Positions 13,036 to 26,490 are shown, counted from the stretch's first letter. The stretch: DNA of 64,000 nucleotides from Trogon surrucura (GCA_020746105.1 CM036622.1:21181487-21245486), one strand, 5' to 3'. Notes: a model not told the origin generated them from the letters alone. Translations and numbers: made by a program.

Positions 13036-14627
13036 ACACGGCGATCGGGTTTCCAGAACATCAGCAATCCCCAACTCACCACAAAGTCAGATGGAATAGA
13101 GTGGCCACAGAGACCACTCAGGAAGAACAAGGGAAGAAAAAAGAGTGGCACTTTGCAGGGAAAGAGCAATGTAAAATGCCAGCAAAATAGCATAAGCAGT
13201 AGCCCTGGAGCCAGAAAGGCCACAGCAAACCTTTGCAGAGGTGCTGGAGTTGCACTGCCTCATGGCAGTGGGGTATGGCACCACTCCCTTATGCTCTGGC
13301 TGGTAGCCCCAAGTAGTGCTGGTGGAGTAGAAGGTTCCAGAAACCTCTCTCTGCCCACCTCACAGCAGTTGTGTCAAGCGGGGCTGGTGTCACCACTTTG
13401 CCGGCATCGCTAACTATTTCGCAGTGTCCTGATCCACGACCTCATGAGCGGTAGCAACCTGGGTGAGCGTGAGTTTCTCAGATGGACAAAGCCCACTCTG
13501 TGTACAGGTTTTTCCTTATGGCTGTGAAATTAAGGAGTGGGAGAGAAACCTGGGCTGTATAATAGTCTCCTGGTGGTCCATGTCCTCCACCCAGCCCTGC
13601 AGACTGTCCAAAACGTTGTCATTTTACCCCAGAAGGCAAACAGGCCTGGGCTAGATCCAGAGCAGATTACAACATAATCCAATTCGCAGGGAGGGGTATT
13701 TTTGAAGGAGGATTATATTTATTTTTTTTTCTGGCTGGCTACCAAAAATAAATAAATGCTGTAAGTATAATGTAATGTTTTTAGTGGGTATGGTGATGGA
13801 AAGAGAAGGCTCATTTCCATATCCACACGAGAGAGCGAGAAGGGCTAATTTGGTTTTTGTAGTGGTGTGCAAAGCAGTCTGGGGGTATGTAAGGTATAAA
13901 GGCTGACATTTCACAGTGGAATTTCAAATGCAGTATTAATCTAAAGAAAACAGTGCTTCATTTCTAATCAGAACAATGTACTATGGGTGCTTGTTCTGCA
14001 TTTCAGCATCAAAAAGCCTCTGCCTGAACCTTTTGTGACCTTCAGAGTTTTGCATAATTAGCTTGATTAAAGACACAGCACAATTTTAGCACTAGGGATC
14101 AAAAACCACAAATTAGTGAGGATCGCATGTTTTGCAAAATAATACCATTCATATGATCATTTGTTTTGCTCTAATCATTTTTGAAATATTAGTGCATTGC
14201 TTCAACTTGAGTTGCTGGTTGTAACAGATAGCCAGTTCCCAAAGAAAATGTAAGTCTCTACAAAAATGTTTCCATTGCATGAGAAACTGTTATTGGATTT
14301 GTCTAATGTCATAGGGCTGAGTTTGATGTTTGTATTAGGGATATGACTGAAAAACGCCCACAGTACAAATACTTTTCAGCTACATATGCTGTCATTTCAC
14401 TGGGCCTTCCTCAGACTTTCTTTTTACCATTTTGATTTGTGTGTTAATCTCAGATTTTCGGTGCGGTGAATCCAATGAAAACCAGACCCAGAAAGTATGA
14501 TAATGCATAGCTAGTCTTTTGCATCTGAGGAGCATCAGGTCATCTTGCAGAGAGCAGTTTGGGGACTGCTTTCATCAAGGAACCCACAAGATAAATGTGG
14601 GGACTAGTAACAGAAGTACTGCCCTAA
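13036..14627. other. Intergenic spacer between CR1 fragments
   Basis: No supported gene. A 146-codon plus-strand frame (12973-13413) begins inside the old CR1 copy and runs through low-complexity K/R/S/G-rich sequence without a recognisable domain, so I do not call it. The right half holds the candidate enhancer at 14050-14230. Confidence 0.65.
14050..14230. promoter_or_regulatory. Candidate enhancer with POU-like and homeodomain-like sites
   Basis: TTTTGCATAATTAGC combines a POU-type ATGCAAAA and a TAATTA core. It is followed by CTTGATTAAAG, CAAATTAGTG, CATATGATCAT, GCTCTAATCATT and a TTTGCAAAAT. It is not part of any recognised repeat and ends about 400 bases before a CR1 fragment. Function is inferred from motif density only. 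Confidence 0.2.
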
Positions 14628-14721
14628 AGTTCCTGCTCTGGCAGGGCGATTGGACTTGATGATCTTTCGAGGTCCCTTCCAATCCCTAACATTCTGTGAT
14701 TCTGTGTGATTCTGTGATTCT
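14628..14721 (+). mobile_element. CR1 3'-end fragment
   Basis: About 90 bases match the end of a CR1 element: the TTGGACTTGATGATCTTTC block, GGTCCCTTCCAATCCC, then imperfect ATTCTGTG repeats. No coding part remains. It shares its tail type with the larger element 1.4 kb downstream but is a separate, shorter insertion. Confidence 0.85.
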
Positions 14722-16059
14722 TGGACCAGGCCAGGTAGATATTGACTACACAGTGCGTTCCCAGAGCATTCTCCAGGTTGGAGATACCTGTCCACTGATA
14801 TAAATAGAAGGCACCCCTTTGGCAAGGTGACCTACCTCCTGTGTGTTACAGTAGAGACTGCCTAGTTGTTTTCTCTCCACTCACACAAGAGGTATTAATT
14901 TCCTATTGCCTGAGGGTGGGGGAAAGAAAAATGCTCAGAATGTCCCAAGCATCCCAGGCCCAGACGGAGAGCTCTTTTATAGGATGCTCATCCTTTGCCA
15001 AACACTATTTTTCCTCACTACTTTGGTACAGAGTGGCTGTGGATGCCTGCCCATCCGTTCACCTTTCCTAACAGGTTTCCTGACATGATCCCTGTCCCTC
15101 AAACAATGAAAAAAAAGGAATCAGGCAAGTGCAGTTGGATTCACACAATCCATGTTCACGTGCCTATGTAGCTGTGTAAGGCCAAGCTTATATCTTACTT
15201 CTCTGTCTGGTTTTCAGTAGCTTCCAGACTGAAGAAAATGGTGAGCTACTTTACAGAGCTTGCAACCTATTTAAAGTAACCCTGCCCTTGTCCACACTGT
15301 ACCTACAGCCCTCGTGGTCCGCTGGCCTGCTGCAGAGATTTCTGCAACCCTCTGCTGTTAGCACACCCTCATTGCTGCAAAAGATCTCAGCTCAAGACCT
15401 TCGTGTGTTAAAAGAAATTAAGGAAGTTGCAAAATCTGCTGGTACAATAATAACAGTGGGTGTTCTTACAGAAACCAGTATAAGCTGGTTGAGTGGCACA
15501 TCTGGGATGGTTTTAAGAAGAAACTTGATTAATACCACAGATGACTGCTATTTAAAGCCACTCATTTTGATGCATAGTTTGGGGGAGGTTCAACTTACCC
15601 CTAAGCAAAAAAGCAGGAGTTAATACAGACAGTGAGCATACGTACTCCACTGGATGGTATTGATCACTGGTAATTTAGATTTGATATTTTAAAAGTGGAA
15701 AATTTGATTAGATTAAATAGGAGGAAATTCCAGTGGGGCAAAAAAGCACAAGGAAAACAGCAGCAGATCCATCTGCCCCTTAGACTGGAGATTTAACCTG
15801 AAGATTGGGTGAGACAATCTCGTTTGGAAAGCAAAGTGAAGGAGAAATATGTGATGTGTGGTTAAAGAAGAATCTGCTGCAGCTCACTCTACAAAACTAA
15901 CAAGCAAGAAAACAAACCACTTTACCCAAGGAAGATGAGGTTAAAATAAGAAATGAACCGGACCGTTGCAGTTGATAAAGGTGGGAGAGGACATGAGGAT
16001 AAGTCCACAATGATAAATGCTGTTTGTTGAATACCATGTATGACAGTTGAATGACAATG
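14722..16059. other. Intergenic spacer, nothing recognised
   Basis: A 111-codon plus-strand frame (15288-15623) has no recognisable domain and no supporting exon signals. The last 200 bases lead into the CR1 element and may include more of its eroded 5' sequence, but I could not match it. Confidence 0.65.
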
Positions 16060-17250
16060 AAAGAGGACATAACCAGGCGGATGGATGGTGGCCATGCAGT
16101 GGATGTGGTCTATCTGGATATCAGCAAGGCCTTTGACACCATCTCCCACAGCATCCTTATAGGTAAACTGAGGAAGTGTGGTCTGGATGACCAAGTAGTG
16201 AGGTGGGTTGCTAATTAGTTGAAGGGAAGAAGTCAGAGAGTTGTAGTTAATGGGGCAGAGTCCAGCTGGTGACCTGTATCTAGTGGGGTCCCTCAGGGGT
16301 CAGTGCTGGGACCAGTGCTTTTCAACATATTCATCAATGACCTGGATGTGGAATTAGAGAGCGTTGTCAGTAAGTTTGCTGATGACACCAAGCTGGGAGG
16401 AGTGGTTGACACACCAGAAGGCTCTGCAGCCATTCAGAGAGACTTAGACAGGCTGGAGGGCTGGGCAGGGAGAAATCTTATGGAGTTCAACAAGGGCAAG
16501 TGTAGAGTTTTGCACTTGGGAAAGAATAACCCCATGTGCCAGTACAGGTTGGAGATCAACCTGCTGGAGAGCAGTGTAGGAGAAAGGGACCTGGGGGTTC
16601 TAGTGGACAGCAGGATGACCATGAAGAAGACCAATGGCATCCTGAGGTGTATTAGAAGGGGATTAGCAAGTAGGTCGAGAGAGGTCCTCCTGCCTCTCTA
16701 CTCTGCCCTGCTGAGGCCACATCTGGAATATTGTGTCCAGTTCTGGGCTCCTCAGCTCAAGAGAGACAGGGAACTGCTGGAGAGAGTCCAGCGTAGAGCC
16801 ACAAAGATGCTGAAGGGAGTGGAACATCTCCCTTAGGAGGAAAGGCTGAAGGAGCTGGGTCTCTTTAGCTTGGAGAAGAGGAGGCTGAGGGGTGATCTCA
16901 TTAATGTTTATAAATACGTCAAAGGGGAAAGTCAGGAGGACGGTGCTGGGCTCTTTTCAGCGAGGTCCAATGGCAGGACAAGGAGCAATGGGTACAAGCA
17001 GGAACATAGGAGGTTCCACAAAAATATTAGAAAAAACTTTTTCACAGTGAGGGTGAGAGAGGACTGGAACAGGCTGCCCAGGGAGGTTGTGGAGTCTCCT
17101 TCTCTGGAGACATTCAAAACCCGCCTGGACGCGTTCCTGTGTGACCTACTGTAGGTGATCCTCCTCTGGTGGGGTGGGTTGGACTAGATGATCTTTTAGG
17201 TCCCTTCCAACCCCCAACATTCTGTGATTCTGTGATTCTGTGATTCTTTG
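16060..17250 (+). mobile_element. CR1 LINE, 5'-truncated, with reverse transcriptase C-terminal half and intact 3' tail
   Basis: CR1 elements are avian non-LTR retrotransposons. From 16081 a single frame encodes a CR1 reverse transcriptase: DVVYLDISKAFDTISHSIL, then [20 protein letters not shown] and the FADDTKLGG catalytic motif, then the thumb and C-terminal parts [42 protein letters not shown] and [22 protein letters not shown]. The frame is broken only by three stops (TAG 16216, TGA 16270, TAG 16834), and a short in-frame deletion follows the MTMKK segment. A TAG at 17152 ends it. The short 3' UTR has the family's GGTTGGACTAGATGATCTT block and ends in repeated ATTCTGTG octamers at 17218-17246. 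The 5' two thirds are missing, as is usual for CR1. It is inactive. Confidence 0.93.
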
Positions 17251-20200
17251 ATTTTGGAGCAGATACATTTGCATGTTTATCCCTTGTTGTTTAGAGATTC
17301 CTGTTTCCAGCAGTCCATTTTCAGGAATGTAAGGTATGATCAAGGTTGAAGACTCTTGAGTTGGAGGAACTTGGAGGAAACTTATATTCAGTGAAGTAAT
17401 GGGATACCAGAGTGCTCATCCAAAGGAAGTGTGAAATAGTAGGTTGGGATACTGGCACAGATGTATTGTCTAAGTAATTAGATATAGCTGCTCTTAACTG
17501 TCACTAGAAAGTCCACACGGTGAAGACATTGGAAACCTTTTACTTCAAAGAGGTAAACTTCACCTGAATCCTCAGGAAAAGCGAGGACTGAGTTAGCAAG
17601 AGTCAAGGCTGGTATTCATGGTGTACTCTTGACAACGGGCCAAGGCCACAAAGACTCTGCTGAGGAAATTCATCTCTGCTCTTTGCTGGAGAGCCTGATC
17701 TGAGTATCTGTGTTCAGAAGTAAGTGAAAATGAGTGGTGAACCCTCCACAACATACTGGAACCTTTAAAGAGCCCTGTGACAATGCTGTGTTTTTGTGGG
17801 GAGGAAGGGAGGTTCTTCTCTTGGTATAAAGGAGGCTAAGATCAATTGGGATGAACAGATTTTAGGCAGCACTCAGTTCAGCATACGGACTAGTTGCAGC
17901 ACCATATGGAAGGTGATGATATTATAGCAATAGATGTAATGGATCTAATTGTGATCTGGCTTGTGACAGTTCTAGGCAGATGCAACTCCTTCAGTTTTAA
18001 TGGACTTATCACAGCTTCACACCAAATGAAGTGAAACAAGTATTGGGTACAATATATCTACATTAAGCAATGAAAGTCTTGTGATTTGTGTGATACCTTT
18101 TGTAATTTCTTGGTTTCTTTTTTTGGTTTTTTTTAACTACAGTGCTAGCGTGTTGTGTGGGGAGACATTTTTTATCCTTATTAACAGCTGCCGTTCTGTT
18201 TGTTGTAAGCCGTGTGTGGGTTCCTGTGCAAGACAAAGGCTCCCCTGCTCTGGCTGGGGAGCTTTGTGCCAGCTCTTCACAGCAGTTTTAGACACGTTTT
18301 TCTTCACTGGGAGTAGAAGGAAGGAAGCAGAGCATGTGTCCACAGCAAAGGCAAGCTTTCCAAACCTGGTTAATCTCATCGTGCCCTTGCTGTGCAAACC
18401 CTGACTGCTGTGAATGAGATGGAGCCAGGGAAAGCAAAACACAAGGAAGAGAAGAAAGGAAACAAAGGACAGAAGCAATGGAGAAGATGGAGAGGTAAAC
18501 AAGCTAGCGAGAGCGGAGCACAGAACAGCAGGAGGGCTGTGATAGCAGCGCTATTCTTAGAAAAGAAGAAAGCAGAGGGAAATATTTCTTTGCAGATAAA
18601 GAAGACCTAGAGATTTGGAGCTGTGCTGCCTTTCCTCTGTGTGATAACTTGCTTTCTCACAACTCATTTCTCATCACCAGTCATCAGCTTTTCCTGAGAA
18701 TGGGTGGCTGAAGTCAATGGGCAAATGCTCCTCTGAAAGCAGAGCTCCTAGATAGCTTTAACATACACACACAATTCTCTTTCAGCTCCTGATTATCATT
18801 CAGCTCTTCCTATAGCTGCATAAATTGATACTGAGCAGCAGGTCACTTGTCCCCAGCAAGCAACCCTGTATTTGAAAGGACAGGGAGGAAAATGGGGGAA
18901 GGTGAACATGGTAGGGAAGACAGGAAACAGAAGAAAAAGCCAGGGCTGAAGAAAACAGCAAGAAATTAATTCCATGGACCTCCTCCTCTTCTAGCCTCCT
19001 GTTTGGCTGTGGCTGGAGCACATCTGATGTGTAGGCAGCACTCAGGGCCCAGGAATTTGTACAGCCTTGACATTCAGAGGAATATGCCTTCTACACTTGT
19101 TAGAGATGCTTTTGTCAATGTGGGAACCGGCCTGGTTAAGTCCAGGTCTGGGCGGCAGTCACAGATCAGGGAAGTTTTCTTTGGAGTTGTCTGTATGGGC
19201 CAATGTAGATTTGAAAAGGACACTGTGCTATTGTTTTACTTTTTTTTGGCCACAGCTAAATAAAGAAAATATGTGCCAAATATAAGAAGTATCTACTTTC
19301 AGCTTTGCAGGCTTAAAAAGACTGATGATCTCGATAATAATCAAAGTTTGGGATTTCATTTTCCTATAGGCTGCTTTGATGAGACATGAAGAAAAATTGC
19401 CTTTTAAATGTTATCCTTTGTGCAGAAAGACATTGCAGATTCTTTCATTTTGATCTGTTGCCTTTGCAATTGCTAGCTGGCTGTAAAGTAGAAGTCAGTA
19501 GAAGGCTGCACTGCGACAGCATGGTGGAGTGGCTGGGAAGGCAGCCCGCAGGGTGACAGCGCGTGGTACTCACCTACATCAACAGCTCTCCAAGAGCAAA
19601 AGTAACTCCACTGACATACGCTAGTGTAAGAGCAGAGCTTCAGCTGCACAGATGAGGAGTCTGAGTGGAGAGACATGTGACGTGACTGCGGACAGCAGAG
19701 CAAGAGGCACCGTGAGTGTGACTCCTTTACCACCCTGTGTCTTCCTCTCTTCACACACAGTCATTCTGCCCAAGTTCACTGTGCCAGACCCAGGCCAGCC
19801 AAGGGAAATGGCCCTATATCACTTCTCTTTCATGTATTTCTGTTGGACCATGTGACCCGTCAGAAAAGGCAGAAAAAAAGAAACTCATTGACAGTGCATG
19901 GAAAGGGGAAAATGATTGTTTAACCAGTGAAGTCCCCACGGGTCTTGGGGGACTGATGAGGTGGAGTTGCAGCACAAGACGCATCATGTGAGTGCATTAG
20001 CCATACTTGCAGTCATTTGTGTTGCCACAGCAGCTGTGCAATGCCAAGGGCCAGGGCACACTCCTCTGCAGAGTTGCAGAAGGGAAAATACAGCATTTGT
20101 TCTGCTTTTAGCTACAGCTGATGTCAATAGTCACAACCAAGACCATGTGAAAGAAAAAGATTTATCTTTCAGCTTTTGAATGGTTTAATCTGTTCCATAG

Positions 20201-22149
20201 TTCTATCACCAATAACCTGCCTTTGAATCTGAAACAATCTGCATTGCACTTCCCCCAGAGCAGTCCTTAATAATATAATTTTTTCTAATATGTCAAATGT
20301 TGCTAGGAAGCCACTCCTCGGTGAGGACTAGCTATGTGGAAGGTTTCAACTCTTGGAGTTCAGCTGTTTTTAATTACTCACACAGATAAGTGTAGCCATT
20401 TATATTCTTTGAACTGGAAAAGGTTGCTTTTCTATTTTTGACCCCTGAAGAAGGCTGAGTAATTCAAATGAAAGTCCTCAATCCAGAAATAACCTGGTTT
20501 TTTTTCTTTTTTTTTTTTTTTTTAGCCCCACAAAGATGAAACCCAGTTTCTCCTGAGCCAAGCTTTAACCCATACCTACTCAGTTCAGTTTGCTTACATT
20601 CAGGTCAGGTTTTCATAGTTCAGAAATAACCATAGTGTCTGAGACTCATCTGTTAGGGCATTGAGCAACATGGCTTGCATTTGTTTTTTAAGAGAAAGCC
20701 CTTCTGCAGCAGTACTCACACAGAGGGGCACTGCTTTGTAGGATTCGTCACTAAGTAAGATGCTACATAACATGTATAAGGGTGACAAGATCTGGTCCAA
20801 AACAAACATGTAGGACCAATTTTCCAAAAGAGCTCAGCATGTTGCCATTAATGCCACAATGGGGAAGGACTGCGTGCTAAGCACTAACAAAAATCTGGCC
20901 CTTGTTTGGATGTGAACGGGGGCTTGAGCTCTTTAGAAAATCTGGCTGCAATTGTGGGTGCTGAGTACTTAGGAAGCAGTGGTGGTCTTGAACCAGGGCT
21001 GCCATTACTCCCTGATTTACACCCCTGTCAGCCATTGACTTTCAGCGGTTACACCCTTCTTGAATTGGAGCAGCACAGTTAGGTTGCCATCATTTATAAA
21101 TCAGAGCATGCATGTAGATAGCTTATTTTATTTTAATTTTTTTAAGAAAATGTTTCTGAAATATTACCCTGTTGCCTGAATCTGGGCTGCTCCTGACTGC
21201 CTGCCAGCTCCCAGATTAAATGTAAGTCATTATGGAATGTTTTCCTCACAAGGGAAAGACTGGAGTGGTTCGGTGTTAGTTTTGCCCTCCAACATTAATT
21301 CTAATTACCTCAAAATGCAAACATATTTGAGTTTCCAGCAGATGACATTATTTTCTCTTTGACATCAGACATCAAAGAAAGAAAAATAAACATGGGACAG
21401 TGACAGCATTAGGCCTCTGGTCATTTTTCAGAAGGTTTTTCATGTTCTGTTGCAGACTGGTTCTTCTTTAAGTCTTGTCTTGGATATTAGGGAGGGGAAA
21501 GGTTTACAGACTCAGAGACTGATGGAGTCTTTTCCCTTCCAGTTCTCTTTAAATAAGAGGGGGCTGGAGAAGGGAGAGAAACAGTCTGGTTTAGATCAGA
21601 GTCGGAGTTTTGGCTTTTAGAGACGCACACACCCCCCAATACTTGGGTTATTTTCTTAAACTTATTTCTAGCTTTTCTTGTGAACATTCCTAGGTGATAC
21701 TTTTACATTTAAAAATTTTAAAATTGCAGTAATTCAAAGAAACAGAAATTTGACAAACTGGGAGTATTTTGCGTGTGCCTAGCAAACACAAGAGCAAAAC
21801 CTCCGAATTTTGCGGAAGTTTTGTGATTTCGGAACATCATTGTTCAGCCAGGTGTCACTGCTGCTGAAAGCTGATGTTGCCAGATATTCCCCCTACAGAG
21901 CACTGACCTTTCAGATATTTCGAGTCTGTAGAATTTGAGAATGGACCAACAAAGGGAGCTGCCCCTCCTTCTGCTTATGGGGATTTGGGATGTTCTAGTT
22001 GTTACCCCCATAGCTTTCATGAAGCCGTGGCACTGGCAGCTCCAGGTCAACCTTCAAGCATCGGGGCACAGTGTCAGGAATTTCTCACCTGCACCCCTGC
22101 CCGCACCCAGACCCCGCTTCTTCCTGACTTTGTCCAGGCTCCTGGGGTG

Positions 22150-22240
22150 ACCTCGTACTGAAGCCTTTCTCTGCACCTGAAAAATGGAAATAATGTCACT
22201 GCCCAATCTGACAGACACCATGGAGAGAAGTAAAGCTCAA
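22150..22240 (+). repeat. MIR-type SINE core remnant
   Basis: TTTCTCTGCACCTGAAAAATGG followed by AAATAATGTCACTGCCC resembles the MIR core (CTCTGTGCCTCAGTTTCC-TGTAAAATGGGGATAAT) with a missing middle. It is short and diverged, so this is tentative. Confidence 0.35.
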
Positions 22241-22667
22241 TGATTAGAGACCCTGACTATGCTTTGGTGAGGCAGGCTATAGAAAAGTCTACACAAGTCA
22301 TCAAATCATGGGAAAATTACAGAAGTCCCTTCTCAGGGAGGGACTGGGATAATAATGTTGTTGCAGGTATGGGTAAGGTGCACTGTGCTGGCAGAGCTCT
22401 GCAGGGAAGCTTGGAGAACACATCTATACTACCTGGTCATTTTCTTGAGCACTGAAACTGACTCCTGAATTTTAAATAAAGTCAGATTGTGATGGGCTTG
22501 TGATGAGCTGTTGCCGTGGCTGTACAGTGCCCCCGTTCAGCATGCTCCTTTCTTCCCCCAATGGAAATACAATTCCTTCCACTGCACAGGGAAAGGAGTA
22601 GTTTTTCATAATACGCATACACACGCGCACACATTTTAAAAGTGTAGAAACATTCAATTAAATAAAA

Positions 22668-22685
22668 GTAGATAGATAGATAGAT

Positions 22686-22745
<60 letters not shown>

Positions 22746-22755
22746 CAGACAGATA
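22668..22755 (+). repeat. GATA tetranucleotide microsatellite
   Basis: About 20 GATA units with one early interruption (GATTA) and two GACA variants at the right end. The minus-strand frame across it gives a run of SIYL units that is purely an effect of the repeat. Such loci are length-variable. Confidence 0.97.
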
Positions 22756-25700
22756 AGCACTCTGCAGTTGTTGCCTGCGGTATGAGCTCTAGCGTTTTGA
22801 AGTGTTCTTGTTGGGACGCCACAAATGTTTGTAATAAAGCTGACTGGCAAATCTTGGGCCAGAGCCTCTAGGCTGCTCAGCCAGCTTCACACCCGTCCTC
22901 CCAACCCATTTTCCCTTGATGCGTGCCCAGGGCAGGCAGCAGATCCCCAGGGGCCCTGCAAAGGCTGTGGGCTGTGGTGGCTGGGCTGATGGGCATCAGC
23001 CAGCCCACCTCATACTCCCTGGATTATGTTTATCCTCATGCTGAGGCAACTGAAGATGGTGGAAAGATAACAGGGTGGAAAGATGTGCTAAATAATTTTT
23101 GCATCTCTTCTCTGTTCTTGAAGCTGTAACTACAGAGTCTGATGCTGTCAGACTGAAATTTTTCCAAGAGATTTTGTTTAGTCACTCTGTGCAAAACCTG
23201 GAAACTTCACTGCGACACTCCTTATGCCAGGAAACATTGTAAGAAGCACCATGGATGCCTTCACAAAAATGCTCGATTGAGGAACACTTTTTACCTTTCC
23301 AAAACCACCTACAGTGACTCTGGGAGAGGTCTAGCAAGAGACATCCTGAAGGGCTCTTTTGAAAAAGAGAGTACTGAAAACCTTTCCTACAAAAGTCAGT
23401 GTTTCCATTTGGGCACTCAGAAATGAATGCACTTAAAAATGGAGTTTTGCGCAGAAATTTGAACCAGCCTGAATACTAAAGTTGGCAAAAGCTTTGCATG
23501 TTGGTAGAGCATACCAATCCTCTTTGGGCAGAGCGTATCCCTTGGGGGATGTGTTTTCAAAAGTAGATAACCCAAATGTTCTTACAAATGGATTTGATTA
23601 CTTTCTGTCCGTACAAGGCCATTTTTTTGTAAAGGAATGGACAACTGCCTGAGGAGAAATGGTGGTGGAGTACATGAGTATCCTTTTCCACACACATCAG
23701 AGCATATTTAGTATATGAGGTGGTGCTTACACAGTTTTCCTTTCACTGTTCAAGCAGGCAGTTTTTAAAATGTGGCCTGTGGTGTTTCTGTTTCTTTGAT
23801 GTTTTCAAATGAGATCTAGTTATTTTAACATGTCCATTATACCTAATTCTCTGCTAAGGCCAACTCGAGGTTTCAGAGGAAATCTGGATCAGGTTTTATT
23901 TTGTCCAATCTATTTCACCCATCTCTGATTTAAAAGAAAGGGAAACTGTATTCTCTGATAAAACAGCATTCACAATTTTGTGTTTATGATGTGAGACATC
24001 CTCTTACTTCAGAGATGTACAGTCCTTCCATTCCGGTGAGCAGTTTGTAAGCCACTAGAAATGTCAGGCCAATGAAGAGTGGGTGAGTTGTCCTCGTCTC
24101 GTTTGCATGCCAAGTGATGGATAATAGAGTTACATGCACACATTTAGAGTCAGCCTGGTGCTTCACTCAAGGTCATAAAATGAGACCAGTGATACTGGAA
24201 TGGGATTATGTCTTCAGTGAAGTCTGAACTGCTTGTTCCTGTCGTGGAAACAAGCCTTACTTAGATCAGTTTGCACTCAAGCTGTTGCTATAAGTCATCT
24301 GCAAGCTACACAGAATCTAGGATGACTGTATACAGCATGGTCTTGCTCATGAGAGGTACTGGGCACCCCCAGCCCTTTGCTGGGTTCATTGCACATACAG
24401 AGATTGCTCAATCATTCCTCAGGTCAAGTTCTCACTAAACTGTATCCCTGGCAACAACAAAAATGTGCAAAGCTGTACAAAATGATGTATGTGTGTGATA
24501 AGTAACGATGTGTCCATTAATATCGTGTGACTTAGTGGAAGAGATATTTTTCTAGTGTGACTTCAGAAGTGCTTAGGACAACAAGATATTCTCTGTGGGA
24601 GCAGTCTGCTTTTCACGTGGAAAATGCATGATGGGGTTTTGGGTAGGACTGGATGTATTTTGCTGCTTTGAATTACTGTCTGGATGAGTCAAGCTATTTT
24701 TTGTCATGTCTGATCTCTGTCGTGCTGGCAAATGGTTATTTCCGTGTGGATTAAAGTTCCTGTTAATGTTCAGGTCTTCTTCAGCTGCAGATATTAACAT
24801 TTTTAAGTGAAAACAAGTATTTTAAAATAATTCTTCTGTTATCAATACCTGTTTGGCAGTTTCACTCTTTGTGAAACGTGTCTGGATAGGAGTCAGAGCT
24901 GTTTTTGGAAGAGATGGCCTACTGCCATACCCCCTTGCTATTTTTTTTAAAATCTGGTGGTATTGCATCTTTAAGCTTTGTGGAGGTTTTTTTTATGGTT
25001 TTTTTTCCCTCTGCTTCATGCCTAGCAGTAGTGCTTTATACATTCACTAAGAATGTCTAGAAATAAAGACAAGAAATTTTGGAAACCAAAAGTGTCCTTA
25101 TCTCTGTTGCTGGTGTAGGTAGAATGAGTACCCAGGAGAAAAATACTGGTTTGTGTGAGATAACAGCTGCCGTTGCTGTAGGTACTGAGTGAGGCTGTGC
25201 TGCAGTCATTAATCTTCCTCCTGTAGTCTTTCACTAATGAGAAATAAAAGCACGAACATCACTGTCTGAGGATTAGAAATGAGACTGTGCCATCCAGGAG
25301 GGAAGACCCAAATCCACTGCTGATAGTAGATCAGCATCTTTTCAGATGAAGCCTGGTCTTCTGAGCTAACACTGTTTAACTAGCATGGAAATAGTGTCTT
25401 GGTGCTTTCAGTAGCTGCTGTGTTTTGGACAGGCAGTGACCTTCACATTCATATTCAAATTAACTGGTGCGGAGTTTGCACAAAATAACCATCCCTTGCT
25501 GAGCTTACCAACAGCCAAAGCTTGATCACAACTGTATGAACACCAGTAGAGAGCTCCCATCACAAACTGGTTTATTATCCCGTCCACTATTGCTATGCCG
25601 CTAGTACACCAAGGAATGATTGCAATGAAAAAATGATTTAGGTATTTACATAATGTTTTATACTTTCTTGAAATTTTAAGATCTACTGGAAAGAAAACCA

Positions 25701-26234
25701 TACCTTCCAGACTCAAAAGTATAGGAAAATCATCAACGATGCACTCTGTGCATCTCTCTACTATCAGTGTTTGAATAGCACACTCATAGCTCATATCTGC
25801 CAGACATTAAGCTGGCAATATATCTACAGGGACACCTACAGAAGTTCTTCATAGCATGTTCAGTTCAAGATTAGCTCTTTGTGAAATACCACAGAAGAAA
25901 GACAACAGGCAATCAGGATATTCTAACAATGTGCTCTGTGTGAAGAGAGCAAGTGCCCCAGATGCCTAGCACACCTCCTGCGTGTGTGGTGGTCATACAC
26001 CATGCAAACTGTGCAGCTGTTTCGACCTGAGGAGAAACTGGTTAAGGTAGGTTCAGATTCCTAGCCACTGAATGATGTCACATGTCACGTAACATGCATA
26101 GTGCTCCAGTTGTCCTATGCAGTCTCTTGATTTTGTAAGACACCTTTAGCACATGCCTTTCTCAACATGTCTGTGAAGTCCTGAATGTACTATGGGAAAT
26201 ACAAACCAACCTAGTGACCTTCTGTGATGGAGTG

Positions 26235-26490
26235 ACTACATCAGTGGACAAAGGAGATGCTATGAATGTCATCTGTCTGGATTTCTGTAAAGCCTCTCAC
26301 ACAGTCCCCCACGACATCTTTCTCTCTAAGCTGGAGAGATAGTGATTTAATGAATGGACTGTTCAGGGGATGAGGAATTGGGTGGGTGGTCACATCCAGA
26401 GAGTAGTGGCCAATGGATAAATATCTGGAGGAAGATCAGTGATGAGCAGGTGTTCCTCAGGACTCCATATTGGGAACAGTACTGTTTAAT
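26235..26490 (+). mobile_element. Diverged CR1 reverse transcriptase fragment
   Basis: Around 26257-26337 one frame reads [20 protein letters not shown] followed by FLSKLER, an eroded form of the CR1 reverse transcriptase block YLDFSKAFDTVPHDILLSKL. A stop follows at once, and the region to about 26490 keeps traces of the next block (a CAGGAC-TCC-ATATTGGGAACAGTACTGTTTAATG remnant of the [12 protein letters not shown] coding sequence). It is truncated at both ends and mutated. Confidence 0.7.

Larger units (their letters stand above)
17255..26229. other. Intergenic, no supported gene
   Basis: This stretch is mainly AT-rich unique sequence. It has a long T tract near 20499-20523, the MIR-like core near 22150 and the GATA array near 22668. 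A TAAT-bearing stretch at 21210-21385 is discussed as a possible regulatory element. Open frames reach at most 128 codons (25408-25794, minus) and none resembles a known family. Confidence 0.68.

Noticed and set aside
12973..13413. 146-codon plus-strand frame
   Set aside because: Starts inside an antisense old CR1 fragment and continues through low-complexity sequence; no domain.
22482..22850. 122-codon minus-strand frame with SIYL repeats
   Set aside because: The repeated peptide is only the translation of the GATA microsatellite.
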